Positions 14,597 through 22,866 of a stretch of 64,000 nucleotides of DNA are shown in pieces. The stretch lies in NCBI RefSeq assembly GCF_030014915.1, contig NZ_JAGIXS010000008.1, positions 248,001-312,000 of the forward strand, written 5' to 3'. How positions within the stretch are numbered: position 1 is the stretch's first letter; each line of letters opens with the position of its first letter. This stretch comes from Pelomonas sp. V22 (lineage in GTDB: Bacteria; Pseudomonadota; Gammaproteobacteria; Burkholderiales; Burkholderiaceae_C). Both the position numbers and the translations under genes were made by a program. Under the pieces are notes generated by a model. That model searched no databases, was not told where the DNA came from, and saw only the letters and a list, made by a program, of their open reading frames with translations.

Positions 14597-15288
14597 CGGC
14601 CAGTCCAGCGGAAGCCGCGCATGGGGACGTTCTCGATGCCGTCGAAGTTCGGGTCCACGTCGCGGAAGGCATCTCGGATGGTGCTCACATGCTTGCGCAC
14701 GTTGTCCTTGTTGCGGCCGCTCTTCACCACCTCGAAAAGCTGGTCATAGCTGACCACCTCGCCCCTGCGCTGGTGCAGCGTGGCGAGGATGCGCTGGGCG
14801 GTGAGCGGCAGGTTGATGCGCTGGCCGCGCCAGGTGGGCGTGCGCTGCCACAGCGGGTCCAGGCTCAGCTCGTCATCCTTCTTGATCGCGGTAGCGGCCG
14901 GTTTTCGAGCCTTGGCGGCGCGCAGCATGTCGAGAAAGGTCTCGATGAACTCGGCCTCGTCGAAGGCGGTCTTCTGCAGGTAGTCCCAGGCATCCAGCGC
15001 CTTCATGATGCCCCGGTAGATGGCGGCCGGCATGGCCGAGACCACCAGCACCGGCGTGCCCTGCTGCAGCTTGTTGATCGCATTGATCAGGGCCACGCCG
15101 GCATGGCGCTCGCGGCCCAGCTCGATGTCGAGCAGCACCAGGTCGTAGCCGCCACCGGCCAGCGCGGCCTCGGCCTCATCGCGCGTGAACCACTGGTCGA
15201 CCTGCAGCTCCGGCCGGGCGGCGCGTATCCAGCCGGCCAGCTGGTCGCTGGTGGGGCGGTCGTCTTCGATGACGGCGACTTTGCTCAT
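14593..15288 (-). CDS. OmpR-type response regulator
   Basis: 231 residues. Receiver domain 1-120 with acidic pocket E8-D9-D10, phospho-acceptor D54 in DLVLLDIELG, the Ser in VLVVSAMP and the conserved Lys in YLQKTAFDE. The C-terminal domain (about 135-231) is a winged helix of the Trans_reg_C class: LPLTAQRILATLHQRRGEVVSY, then VRKHVSTIRDAFRD and VPMRGFRWTGR. First gene of the two-component operon. GRERHAGVALINAINKL is an unusual insertion after the phospho-Asp. Regulon unknown; the divergent neighbour is the SPFH gene. Confidence 0.92.
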   Translation of the reverse strand: MSKVAVIEDDRPTSDQLAGWIRAARPELQVDQWFTRDEAEAALAGGGYDLVLLDIELGRERHAGVALINAINKLQQGTPVLVVSAMPAAIYRGIMKALDAWDYLQKTAFDEAEFIETFLDMLRAAKARKPAATAIKKDDELSLDPLWQRTPTWRGQRINLPLTAQRILATLHQRRGEVVSYDQLFEVVKSGRNKDNVRKHVSTIRDAFRDVDPNFDGIENVPMRGFRWTGR

Positions 15289-15432
15289 GGCTGGCGATTA
15301 TGGGAGGAGGGCCGACGCACGCCTGTGAAGCTTTCTTCCGCGCCCCGGAAGGGATCCACCCGCCCGCCGCCTTGTTGCTTCCTGCCCGGGCGCCGAATCA
15401 TTCAGCCATCGCCAAACACAAGGAGAAGCGCG

Positions 15433-16626
15433 ATGGAACTGATGCAGAAACTCAAGGCCCTGCCCCAAGCAATTCGCAATGCCATGCCGCCGCTGCCGGC
15501 TGTCAATGGCCGTGTGCTGGGCGCCCTGTTGGTGGCCGGCACCGTTGGCACGGCAGCCTATCTGCTCGTCAGCCATCCGCCGCTCTACACGGTGCAGCGC
15601 GGCGAGGCGGCGGTGCGCAGCAACCTGTTCACCGGCTCGGCCGTGGTCTTCAACGACGGCCGCATCCTGGCCCTGCCCGGCGTTCATGAGGTGCGCGGCC
15701 TGCCCTTGCACGACCTCAGCTACCGCGCCACGGCCATGAGCCGTGCCGACGGCCCGGCGCCGCTGCAATCGGTCGAAGGCCTGTCGCTGGGCCTGGACCT
15801 GACGCTGCGCTATGCCGTCGACCCGAGCCGTCTGGCTCAACTCGCCCGAACCCTGCCCGACAACATCGAGCGCGACCTGGTGGACCCGGCCCTGCAGGGC
15901 GTGGCCTACCGCCTGGTGGCCAAGCGCACGGTGCGCGAGATCTTCTCCAGCCAGCGTGCCGAACTGCAGCAGCAGATGGAAAGCGAGCTGCGCGCCAAGC
16001 TCGCGGCCGACGGCCTCCTCCTGCGCAGCGTGCAGATCGGCAAGGTTGACCTGCCGGCCGACTATCGCCGGGGCATGGACGCGCTGCTGGCCGAGGGCCT
16101 GTCGGCCGAGAAGATGCGCTACACGCTGGAGCTCAAGGACAAGCAGGTCAAGCAAAGCGAGCTGGAAGCCGCCGCCGACAAGGTGCGCCGCGAAATCGCT
16201 GCCGAGGCCGCCGGGCGCGAGCAGGTGCTGGCCGCCAAGGCGCAGGAGGAGGCGATGAAGCATGTCATCCCCTTCAAGCAGCGCCAGATCGAGCAGCGTG
16301 AACTGGAGGCCAAGGCGCAGAGCGCCTCGCGCATCAAGGTGGCCGAGGGTGAAGCGCAGGCCCGCCGCATCGAGGCGGAGGGCGAGGCCAAGGCGCGCGA
16401 GAAGCTGGCCGACGCTGAGGCCTACCGCCTGGCTCAGCTGGGCAAGGTCAACATCGAGCAGATGACGGCCGAAGGCGAGCTGATCACCAAGCATCCGCTG
16501 CTGGTGCAGAAGACGCTGGCCGACAAGCTCTCGAGCAAGGTGCAGGTCATCATCGCGCCCCCGCCGGCTGCGGGCGGCTTCATTGGCAATGGCCTGCTCG
16601 GTGCCAAGAACGAAGCCAAGGAGTGA
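15433..16626 (+). CDS. SPFH/prohibitin-like membrane protein
   Basis: 397 residues. One N-terminal membrane helix (about 28-48, VLGALLVAGTVGTAAYLLV), then an SPFH domain that starts PPLYTVQRGEAAVRSNLF and includes VEGLSLGLDLTLRYAVDPSRLAQL. A long coiled coil (about 205-330) is rich in Ala/Glu/Lys/Arg (AQSASRIKVAEGEAQARRIEAEGEAKARE), typical of prohibitin and stomatin C-terminal halves. Such proteins build rings at the inner membrane and modulate proteases or domain organisation. ATG at 15433 has AGGAG at 15421-15425. The frame is open back to 14689 but that overlaps the response regulator. Immediately upstream of an unknown exported protein whose ATG lies six bases after this stop. Confidence 0.88.
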   Translation: MELMQKLKALPQAIRNAMPPLPAVNGRVLGALLVAGTVGTAAYLLVSHPPLYTVQRGEAAVRSNLFTGSAVVFNDGRILALPGVHEVRGLPLHDLSYRATAMSRADGPAPLQSVEGLSLGLDLTLRYAVDPSRLAQLARTLPDNIERDLVDPALQGVAYRLVAKRTVREIFSSQRAELQQQMESELRAKLAADGLLLRSVQIGKVDLPADYRRGMDALLAEGLSAEKMRYTLELKDKQVKQSELEAAADKVRREIAAEAAGREQVLAAKAQEEAMKHVIPFKQRQIEQRELEAKAQSASRIKVAEGEAQARRIEAEGEAKAREKLADAEAYRLAQLGKVNIEQMTAEGELITKHPLLVQKTLADKLSSKVQVIIAPPPAAGGFIGNGLLGAKNEAKE

Positions 16627-16631
16627 ACACC

Positions 16632-18119
16632 ATGCGCAGCCAAGGTCTCCGTGTTCTGCTGGTGATGGGCCTGGCCTTGGTGGCGGCCTATGTGAATGTG
16701 GCTGCGGCGGCCGAAGCGGCCAAGCCCCTGGGCGCCGGTCTGGTCTTGCAGGACCAGGCTCCGCTGCGCGGTGCGGCGCGCGACTCGGCGCCTTTGCAGG
16801 CCAACCTCTGGCGCGGCGAGGCGCTGGAGATCCGTGGTGAACGGCTCGACCATTACCAGGTCTGGGACTACCGCCGCGAGCGCGGCGGCTGGTTGCGCAA
16901 GAGCCAGCTCTACCGCTTGCCGAGCGATGCCAACGAGTTGCTCGCCACCCTGCGCCTGGTGCGCCTGCAGCAGGGCGCCGAAGCGCTGGGCCTGGGCCTT
17001 GCCGCCGCCTATGTGCAGAGCGCTTCGCGCGAGCAGCTGAACGGGGCCGGCGGCACCGAAGCGCTGGATGCCTTGGGCACGCTGGCCGAGCGCATGGCTG
17101 ACCGTGCCAATCTCGGCAACAAGAACAGCGAGACGCAGACGGCCGCGCAGCTCGACGTGGCCGCGCGCTACGGCCTGCGCTTCGTCAGCTTCAACCTGCC
17201 GGATGGCCGGGTCCAGCTCTGCTACGACGGCGATGCCTTCCGCCGTGTGCTCTCGATGCCGGCGCCCGCCGAGGCGCAGGCCCGGGCGGCGCTGGCGCTC
17301 ACCCGCCCCGATTGCGCCGACCCGGCCGCCCTGCCCTCGGACAAAGAAAAACTCGATGCCTGGCGCGCCGAGGTCCTGAGCCATGTGGAGGTGCAAGACC
17401 TGGCCCCGCATTGGAAGAACCGCGTCTTGATGCGCCGTGCCGCCGTGCAAGCCAGCCTGGCCTTTGCGCGCCGCGAGGTGGCGGCATCAACCGTTGCGGC
17501 CCAGCAGTCGCTGGCCGATTTCGCCAGCCTGCAAGCGGCCGATCTGGCGGAAGACGATCAACCGACCTGGAACGACACCGCGATGCGCGTGAACGCCATG
17601 CGCTGGGCTGCGTCGCCAAGGCTGGCCTCACGCGAGTTCGGCAAGCTGCTGATGAACCTCAGCGTCACGCCGGACGGCGAGCAATGCCTGAGCCTCATCG
17701 AGGGCAACCCGGCCAAGCCGCTCTTGCGCCGCTGCAGCTTCGGCCAGGTCTGGCTGGCCTCGGCGAGCTTGAACCGCGAAGGCACTGCCATCGCCATCGC
17801 CGCCCAGCCGCTGGAGGGCTGGCGCGAGCTGTGGGTGCTGCGCAAGGGTCGTGAGGGTTGGAGCCTGCAAGTGCTGCCGCCCGCCGCCGCCACGCCGGGC
17901 CTCGGCTATGTGGAATTCGCCGGCTGGGTGCCCGGCGGCAAGCAGGTGCTGGTCAGCCGCGAGGCGCGGGCCGAGGGGCGCTATGCCCGCCGCACGTTCG
18001 AGCTGCTGAGCCTCGACACGCTGGCCACCGAACGCCAGGCCGGCGAGCCGCAGCTGCTCGGCGCCTTCCAGCGCTGGCAGGACCCGGCCTGGAAGCGCGA
18101 GTCGCTGGCCCTGCGATGA
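16632..18119 (+). CDS. exported protein of unknown function with SH3-like N-terminal domain
   Basis: 495 residues. Signal peptide MRSQGLRVLLVMGLALVAAYVNVAAAAEA. Residues about 35-95 (LVLQDQAPLRGAARDSAPLQ, then LWRGEALEIRGERLDHYQVWD and GGWLRKSQLY) look like a bacterial SH3 domain. The rest is not recognised; residues 330-470 suggest a beta-propeller-like repeat (SLNREGTAIAIAAQPLEGWRELWVL, then FAGWVPGGKQVLVSREA). ATG 16632 has AAGGAG nine bases upstream; a GTG overlapping the upstream stop is in frame. Coupled to the SPFH gene, so the two may act together in the envelope. Stop is 10 nt from the convergent protease stop. Confidence 0.7.
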   Translation: MRSQGLRVLLVMGLALVAAYVNVAAAAEAAKPLGAGLVLQDQAPLRGAARDSAPLQANLWRGEALEIRGERLDHYQVWDYRRERGGWLRKSQLYRLPSDANELLATLRLVRLQQGAEALGLGLAAAYVQSASREQLNGAGGTEALDALGTLAERMADRANLGNKNSETQTAAQLDVAARYGLRFVSFNLPDGRVQLCYDGDAFRRVLSMPAPAEAQARAALALTRPDCADPAALPSDKEKLDAWRAEVLSHVEVQDLAPHWKNRVLMRRAAVQASLAFARREVAASTVAAQQSLADFASLQAADLAEDDQPTWNDTAMRVNAMRWAASPRLASREFGKLLMNLSVTPDGEQCLSLIEGNPAKPLLRRCSFGQVWLASASLNREGTAIAIAAQPLEGWRELWVLRKGREGWSLQVLPPAAATPGLGYVEFAGWVPGGKQVLVSREARAEGRYARRTFELLSLDTLATERQAGEPQLLGAFQRWQDPAWKRESLALR

Positions 18120-18128
18120 ATGAGGCGC

Positions 18129-19514
18129 TTACTTGGCAGCGATGGCGGCCGCCACCGCCGCCTCGGCATTGACGATGCCGGCACCGCAGCCGCTGCAGCT
18201 GGCCGGGAAGGCGCGCGCGCTGCTCTTCAAGAGCGTGGCCACCTGGTCGGGCGTCAGCTTGGGGTTGGCCGAGAGCATCAGCGCCGCCACGCCGCTGACC
18301 ACCGGCGTGGCCATCGAGGTGCCCGACATGTAGGCATAGGCATCGGCGCCCGGCGTCGTGGTGCCGGCGTTCCAGGTCGAGAGGATGCCGCTGCTGCCGC
18401 CGTCGCCGCCCGGGGCGGCCAGCGTCACCGTGCTGCCGTAGTTCGAGTAGGAAGCGCGGCCGCCTGTCTTGCCGGTGGCGGCCACCGAGATCACGCCCGT
18501 GCAGTTGGCTGGCGAGCTGGTGCTGGCATCAGCCTTCTCATTGCCGGCCGCCACGATGACAACGGCGCCCTTGGCACGCGCCGCATTGATGGCGGTCTGC
18601 GAGGTCTTGCTGCAGGCGGCCGTGCCGCCGAGCGAGAGGTTGATCACCCGAGCCGGCGTGGTGTTGGTCGGCAAACCGCTGACGGCATTGCCGGCCGCCC
18701 AGCTGATGGCGTCCGAGATGTCCGAGGTGTAGCCGCCGCAGCGGCCCAGCGCGCGCAGCGGCAGGACCTTGGCACCCCAGGCCACGCCGGCCACACCGGC
18801 CTTGTTGTTGGTGGCGGCCGCCACGATGCCGGCCACGTGCGTGCCGTGCCAGGAGCTGTTGGCGGCGGCCGAGCCGGTGCTGCAGTAGCCGGCCGTCACG
18901 TAGTCGCCGGGGTCGGTGGCGTCGGCATCGCGGCCGTCGCCATCGTTGGAGATGAAGGTGGTCGAGATGAAGTCGCGGCCGGCCAGCAGATTGGCCGTCA
19001 GGTCGGCGTGTTTGCGCACGCCGGTGTCGATCACGGCCACCACGATGCCGGCGCCGCTGGCCTTGTCCCAGGCGGCCGGCGCGCGGATGCCGGCGGTCGC
19101 GTCGAACAGGCTCCACTGGTAGCTGTAGTAGCTGTCGCTGGGCGTCATCAGCGGCTGCAGCAGGTGGTCGGGCTCCGCATACTCGATATCGGGGTCGCCG
19201 GCACGCAGGCTTTGCACCATGGCCTCGGCCTCCTGGGCATTGAGCCGGCGGTTCAGCTGCATCACCTGAGCGCCGCTGCTCATCGCGCGCAGATGGCGCA
19301 TGTTCACGCCCTGGCGATTCGAGGCCACGCGGATCGCGGCCTCGCCGCGTGCCGTGGTGAAGGGCTGCACGCCGCTGCGGTACTTGATGATCAGGCGGTC
19401 GGTGGGGGCGGGTTCATCGCCGGGGACCAGGTGGTCGTTGACGGGGCGCGCCAGGGCGGCGCCGACCAGGCTGGCCAGGGCCAGGGCGGTGAACAAACGG
19501 GGGAGCTGGTGCAT
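18129..19514 (-). CDS. secreted subtilisin-like serine protease (S8)
   Basis: 461 residues. Signal peptide MHQLPRLFTALALASLVGAALA, an I9-like propeptide up to about residue 115 (RLIIKYRSGV, then IEYAEPDHLLQPL), and the S8 catalytic domain. The triad is Asp in VVAVIDTGV, His in HGTHVAGIVAAATN and Ser in YMSGTSMATPVVSGVAALML; the oxyanion Asn is in IVAAAGNE. Four or more Cys (CSTG, RCGG, CSKT, ANCTG, CSGCG) suggest disulfides as in extracellular proteases of Xanthomonas and Aeromonas type. Start at 19514 has GAGGCG upstream. It ends after the catalytic domain with no C-terminal sorting domain, so it is probably released by type II secretion. Confidence 0.93.
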   Translation of the reverse strand: MHQLPRLFTALALASLVGAALARPVNDHLVPGDEPAPTDRLIIKYRSGVQPFTTARGEAAIRVASNRQGVNMRHLRAMSSGAQVMQLNRRLNAQEAEAMVQSLRAGDPDIEYAEPDHLLQPLMTPSDSYYSYQWSLFDATAGIRAPAAWDKASGAGIVVAVIDTGVRKHADLTANLLAGRDFISTTFISNDGDGRDADATDPGDYVTAGYCSTGSAAANSSWHGTHVAGIVAAATNNKAGVAGVAWGAKVLPLRALGRCGGYTSDISDAISWAAGNAVSGLPTNTTPARVINLSLGGTAACSKTSQTAINAARAKGAVVIVAAGNEKADASTSSPANCTGVISVAATGKTGGRASYSNYGSTVTLAAPGGDGGSSGILSTWNAGTTTPGADAYAYMSGTSMATPVVSGVAALMLSANPKLTPDQVATLLKSSARAFPASCSGCGAGIVNAEAAVAAAIAAK

Positions 19515-19723
19515 GAAGAAGCGCCTCGTGTTGAACTGCTGACGAGGCCAGATCACTTGGCGGCGATCTGGCAGCCCCGCTGCCCTGGCTTGCTGTGAAG
19601 CTCGCTGTAGGCCGGAAGCTTTGCGTCACGCGCTTTCACGCGTTTTGCCGAGCCCCAACGATAGGCGGCCGGCCCGGCGGCCGCCAGTGCGGGCGCTGAT
19701 CGCACCGGGTGATTTCTGGCATT

Positions 19724-19750
19724 TGTTGGCAGGCTGGCGCCACAATCGGC
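19724..19750 (+). promoter_or_regulatory. weak ECF42-like promoter before first DGPF gene
   Basis: TGTTGG (19724-19729), 17 nt, then CGGC (19747-19750). It has the same spacing as the better motif at 20142-20168 but matches TGTCGA/CGTC poorly. It lies 22 nt before the DGPF start. Offered only as a candidate. Confidence 0.25.
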
Positions 19751-19772
19751 GCCCGAAGAGGAGGTGCCAACA

Positions 19773-20129
19773 ATGTCTTACATGCTCTTGATCGTCGAAC
19801 CGGTCGGCCAGCGCCACGAGCGCGGCCTGGAAGCCGGTCAGCAGGTCTACGAACGGATGCTGCGTTTCACCGAGATGCTGCAGCAGCGCGGCGTGCTGGT
19901 GGCCAGCAACTCGCTGGCTTCGACCAAGCGGGCGACGCGCCTGACCGTGCGCGAGGGCCGGCCGCAGCTGATCGACGGCCCCTTCGCCGAAGCCAAGGAA
20001 ATGGTGGGCGGCTTCTTCCTGCTGGAGGGCGTCAGCCGCGAGCAGGCCCTGGCCTATGCCGAGCAATGCCCCGCGGCCGAGTGGGCGACGGTGGAGATCC
20101 GCCAGGTCGGGCCCTGCTTCGACGATTAA
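19773..20129 (+). CDS. YCII-related DGPF-domain protein 1
   Basis: 118 residues, single YCII/DGPF domain. It starts MSYMLLIVEPVGQRHERG and carries the signature LIDGPFAEAKEMVGGFFLLEG near residue 72, then SREQALAYAEQCP and a C-terminal VEIRQVGPCFDD. The fold is a dimeric ferredoxin-like alpha+beta barrel; activity is not established for these proteins. ATG 19773 has GAGGAGG upstream. It heads the cluster of two DGPF proteins, SRPBCC, VOC and an ECF42-type sigma factor, the standard neighbourhood for that sigma group. Confidence 0.88.
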   Translation: MSYMLLIVEPVGQRHERGLEAGQQVYERMLRFTEMLQQRGVLVASNSLASTKRATRLTVREGRPQLIDGPFAEAKEMVGGFFLLEGVSREQALAYAEQCPAAEWATVEIRQVGPCFDD

Positions 20130-20141
20130 ATTCCCGGTCTT

Positions 20142-20168
20142 TGTCGAAACCGGGCGGCCCGGCCCGTC
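20142..20168 (+). promoter_or_regulatory. candidate ECF42 sigma-factor promoter
   Basis: TGTCGA (20142-20147), 17-nt spacer, CGTC (20165-20168), about 48 nt before the second DGPF gene. From memory, the ECF42 target motif defined in Streptomyces is TGTCGA at -35 and CG(A/T)C at -10, upstream of DGPF genes; this site matches both. It would make the DGPF2-SRPBCC-VOC-sigma run self-activating. Confidence 0.6.
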
Positions 20169-20215
20169 GTGTTCCTGAGCGCCCGCTGCTTGGCGCGCCA
20201 ACCAGGAGAGACAAG

Positions 20216-20599
20216 ATGCGATTCATGATCATCGTCCGGGCCACGCCCGACAGCGAGGCCGGCCAGCTGCCGACGGCCGACGACCCCCTGATGGTCGAGA
20301 TGCAGGCCTTCCACGAGGAACTGGCCAAGGCCGGCGTGCTGCTCGATGCCAACGGCCTCAAGCCCAGCAGCGCCGGCTGGCGCATCTGCCATGACGGCAA
20401 GGGCAAGAGCCGGGTCGTCGACGGCCCCTTCGCCGAGACCAAGGAGCTGATCGCCGGCTACACGCTCATCCAGGTGCGCTCCCGCGAGGAGGCGATGGAA
20501 TGGTCGCGCCGATTCCCGGCGCCGTTCCGGGGTCTGGCCTGCGAGGTCGAGGTGCGCCAGCTCTATGAAATCCAAGACTTCGAAGCAGCAAGGAACTGA
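20216..20599 (+). CDS. YCII-related DGPF-domain protein 2
   Basis: 127 residues beginning MRFMIIVRATPDSEAGQLPT. The signature VVDGPFAETKELIAGYTLIQV sits near residue 71, followed by SREEAMEWSRRFPAPF and a C-terminal CEVEVRQLYEIQDFEAA. It is a second, diverged copy of the same fold as the gene 87 nt upstream, with a longer N-terminal insertion (TADDPLMVEMQAFHEEL). Ribosome-binding site AGGAGAG lies about eight bases before ATG 20216. A likely ECF42 promoter precedes it. The SRPBCC gene begins one base after its stop. Function unknown; expression link to the sigma factor is the best clue. Confidence 0.88.
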   Translation: MRFMIIVRATPDSEAGQLPTADDPLMVEMQAFHEELAKAGVLLDANGLKPSSAGWRICHDGKGKSRVVDGPFAETKELIAGYTLIQVRSREEAMEWSRRFPAPFRGLACEVEVRQLYEIQDFEAARN

Positions 20600-20600
20600 C

Positions 20601-21134
20601 ATGCTGAAACTCATCCTGATCCTCGTGGCCGTCGCCCTCGTCGGCTTCCTCGCCTTCGTGGCCACCCGCCCTGACAGCTTCCGCATCGAGCGCAGTGCCC
20701 GCATTGCCGCCACGCCCGAGCAGCTGCACGGGCTGATCAACGACTTTCGCCAGTTCAACCGCTGGAACCCCTGGCGCCTCAAAGACCCCGCCACCACCGA
20801 CCTCTATGGCACGAGCACCGTCGGCGTCGGCGCGCGCTACGGCTGGGAGAGCAAGGAGTTGGGCGTGGGCAGCATGGAGATCGTCGAGTCCACGGCGGGC
20901 CAGCGGGTGCTCTTGAAGCTCGATTTCATCAAGCCTTTCGAGGCCCACAACCGGGCCGAGTTCACGCTGCAGGCCGAGGCCGATGGCGCCACCACGGTGC
21001 GCTGGTCCATGGAGGGGCCGGCCAACTTCATGTCCAAGCTGATGAACGTGGTCGTTGGCATGGAGAAGATGGTGGGCCCGGACTTCGAGGCCGGCCTCGC
21101 CAACCTCAAGAAGATCGCCGAACAGCGCGGCTGA
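20601..21134 (+). CDS. SRPBCC-family (START-like) protein, membrane-anchored
   Basis: 177 residues. One N-terminal helix (about 2-22, LKLILILVAVALVGFLAFVA) anchors a SRPBCC/polyketide-cyclase-like domain: SFRIERSARIAATPEQLHGLINDFRQFNRWNPW, then a beta-rich middle and C-terminal helix LNVVVGMEKMVGPDFEAGLANLKK. These domains bind hydrophobic ligands in a deep cavity. Start ATG 20601 is one base after the DGPF2 stop, with AAGGAA upstream. Within the ECF42 cluster. Ligand unknown. Confidence 0.82.
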   Translation: MLKLILILVAVALVGFLAFVATRPDSFRIERSARIAATPEQLHGLINDFRQFNRWNPWRLKDPATTDLYGTSTVGVGARYGWESKELGVGSMEIVESTAGQRVLLKLDFIKPFEAHNRAEFTLQAEADGATTVRWSMEGPANFMSKLMNVVVGMEKMVGPDFEAGLANLKKIAEQRG

Positions 21135-21148
21135 CAAAGGAGACTGCC

Positions 21149-21544
21149 ATGCAGATCAAGATCGCCAGCGTCATGGTCGATGACCAGGACAAGGCCCTGC
21201 GCTTTTACACCGAGAAGCTGGGCTTCAAGAAGATGGCCGACATTCCCATGGGCCCGACCTACCGCTGGCTCACCGTGGTGGCGCCCGAGGGCATCGCGGG
21301 CATGGAGCTGGCGCTTGAGCCGATGGGCTTCGAGCCGGCGCGTGTCTTCCAGAAGGCCTTGTACGAGGCCAACATCCCGGCCACGGCCTTCCTCACCGCC
21401 GATGTCGAGACCGAAGCCCGACAGCTGCGCGAGCGCGGCGTCACGGTGCGGGGTGAGCCCGTGCACATGGGCCCGATCAAGGCCGTGATGTTCGAGGACG
21501 GCTGCGGCAACCTGATCCACCTGGTCCAGCCACTCCAGACCTGA
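21149..21544 (+). CDS. VOC-family (glyoxalase/dioxygenase-fold) protein
   Basis: 131 residues starting MQIKIASVMVDDQDKALRFYTEKLGF, the typical VOC first half, with the second half VETEARQLRERGVTVRGEPV and the closing FEDGCGNLIHLVQP. The C-terminal Glu that usually ligands the metal (xGNxxE/xL) is replaced by Ile-His (NLIHLV), so metal binding is uncertain. AAAGGAG lies upstream. It is 14 nt after the SRPBCC gene and one base before the sigma factor start, so it is part of the same operon. Proteins of this kind recur next to ECF sigma factors of the DGPF type; substrate unknown. Confidence 0.85.
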   Translation: MQIKIASVMVDDQDKALRFYTEKLGFKKMADIPMGPTYRWLTVVAPEGIAGMELALEPMGFEPARVFQKALYEANIPATAFLTADVETEARQLRERGVTVRGEPVHMGPIKAVMFEDGCGNLIHLVQPLQT

Positions 21545-21545
21545 G

Positions 21546-22826
21546 ATGCGCACGCCCAGCGACATCGAGCGCGCCATCACGGCGGTCTGGCGCATGGAGT
21601 CGGCCAAGATCGTGGCCCACATCGCCCGCATCACCCGCGACGTGGGCGTGGCCGAGGAGCTGGCCCAGGACACCCTGCTCAGCGCCCTGCAGCGCTGGCC
21701 GCAGGACGGCCTGCCCGACAAGCCGGCCGCCTGGCTGATGACGGCGGCCAAGCACCGCGCGCTGGACCATGTGCGCGCCGAGGCCCTGCATGCGCGCAAG
21801 CATGAGGAACTGGGCGCCGACCTCGAGGCGCAGGAGGCGATGATCGTGCCGGACTTCGTCGATGGCCTCGATGCCGCAAGAGCCGACGACATCGGCGACG
21901 ACCTCTTGCGCCTGATCTTCACCGCCTGCCACCCGGTGCTCTCCACCGAGGCCCGCGTGGCGCTGACGCTGCGCTTGCTCGGCGGCCTCACCACCGCCGA
22001 GATCGCGCGTGCCTACCTGGTGGCCGAACCCACCATCGCCCAGCGCATCGTGCGCGCCAAGAAGACCCTGTCTTCGGCCCGCGTGCCTTTCGAGCTGCCG
22101 CCACCCGAGGCGCGGCATGAGCGCCTCGCGTCGGTGCTGGAGGTGATCTACCTGGTCTTCAACGAGGGCTACACGGCCACGGCCGGTGCCGACTGGCTGC
22201 GCCCGGCGCTGTGCGACGAGGCGCTGCGCCTGTCGCGCGTGCTGATGGGCCTGATGCCCGAGGAGGTCGAGGTGCTGGGCCTGAACGCGCTGCTGGAGAT
22301 CCAGGCCTCGCGCGCTCACGCCCGTACCGACCGCGAGGGTCGGCCGGTGCTTCTGATGGACCAGGACCGCAGCCGCTGGGACCTGCTCCTGGTGCGCCGC
22401 GGCCTCGCTGCACTGCAGCGCATTGCCGAGCTGGGCAAGGAGCTGGGGCCCTATGCGCTGCAAGCCGGCATCGCCGCATGCCATGCCCGGGCCGTGCGTG
22501 CCGAGGACACCGACTGGACCGAGATCGTGGCGCTCTATGACGCCCTGTGCCAGCTCCAGCCCTCGCCCGTGGTGGAGCTGAACCGCGCCGTGGCTGTGGG
22601 CATGGCCGAGGGGCCGGCCGCCGCGCTGGAACTGGTTGATGCGCTGGTGGACGAGGGCGGCCTCGCCCAGTACCCCTGGCTGTTCAGTGTGCGCGGCGAC
22701 CTGCTGGCCAAGCTCGGCCGCATTGGTGAAGCCCGTACCGAGATCGCCCGTGCCGCGACGCTGACCCGCAACGAGCGCGAGCGCGAACTGCTGCTGGAGC
22801 GGGCCAGCAAGCTCAGCGCTGCGTGA
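21546..22826 (+). CDS. ECF42-group RNA polymerase sigma factor with C-terminal TPR-like extension
   Basis: 426 residues. Region 2 (about 10-85): IVAHIARITRDVGVAEELAQDTLLSALQRWP. Region 4 (about 120-175): LIFTACHPVLSTEARVALTLRLLGGLTTAEIARAYLVAEPTIAQRIVRAKK. The long C-terminal part (about 180-426, DUF6596-like and TPR-like) contains EVIYLVFNEGYTAT, a conserved DRSRWD and helical pairs ending VELNRAVAVGMAEGP and RAATLTRNEREREL. Such extensions replace a separate anti-sigma factor in the ECF42 group, and no anti-sigma gene is present here. It starts one base after the VOC stop. A matching promoter lies at 20142-20168, implying positive autoregulation. The signal is unknown. Confidence 0.9.
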   Translation: MRTPSDIERAITAVWRMESAKIVAHIARITRDVGVAEELAQDTLLSALQRWPQDGLPDKPAAWLMTAAKHRALDHVRAEALHARKHEELGADLEAQEAMIVPDFVDGLDAARADDIGDDLLRLIFTACHPVLSTEARVALTLRLLGGLTTAEIARAYLVAEPTIAQRIVRAKKTLSSARVPFELPPPEARHERLASVLEVIYLVFNEGYTATAGADWLRPALCDEALRLSRVLMGLMPEEVEVLGLNALLEIQASRAHARTDREGRPVLLMDQDRSRWDLLLVRRGLAALQRIAELGKELGPYALQAGIAACHARAVRAEDTDWTEIVALYDALCQLQPSPVVELNRAVAVGMAEGPAAALELVDALVDEGGLAQYPWLFSVRGDLLAKLGRIGEARTEIARAATLTRNERERELLLERASKLSAA

Positions 22827-22866
22827 ACGCGAGAGACAAACTTTTGCATGAGAGGCAAGATCAAGG

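Noticed and set aside
14689-15432. Long upstream extension of the SPFH gene
   Set aside because: Runs antisense through the response regulator; the AGGAG-preceded ATG at 15433 is clearly the start.
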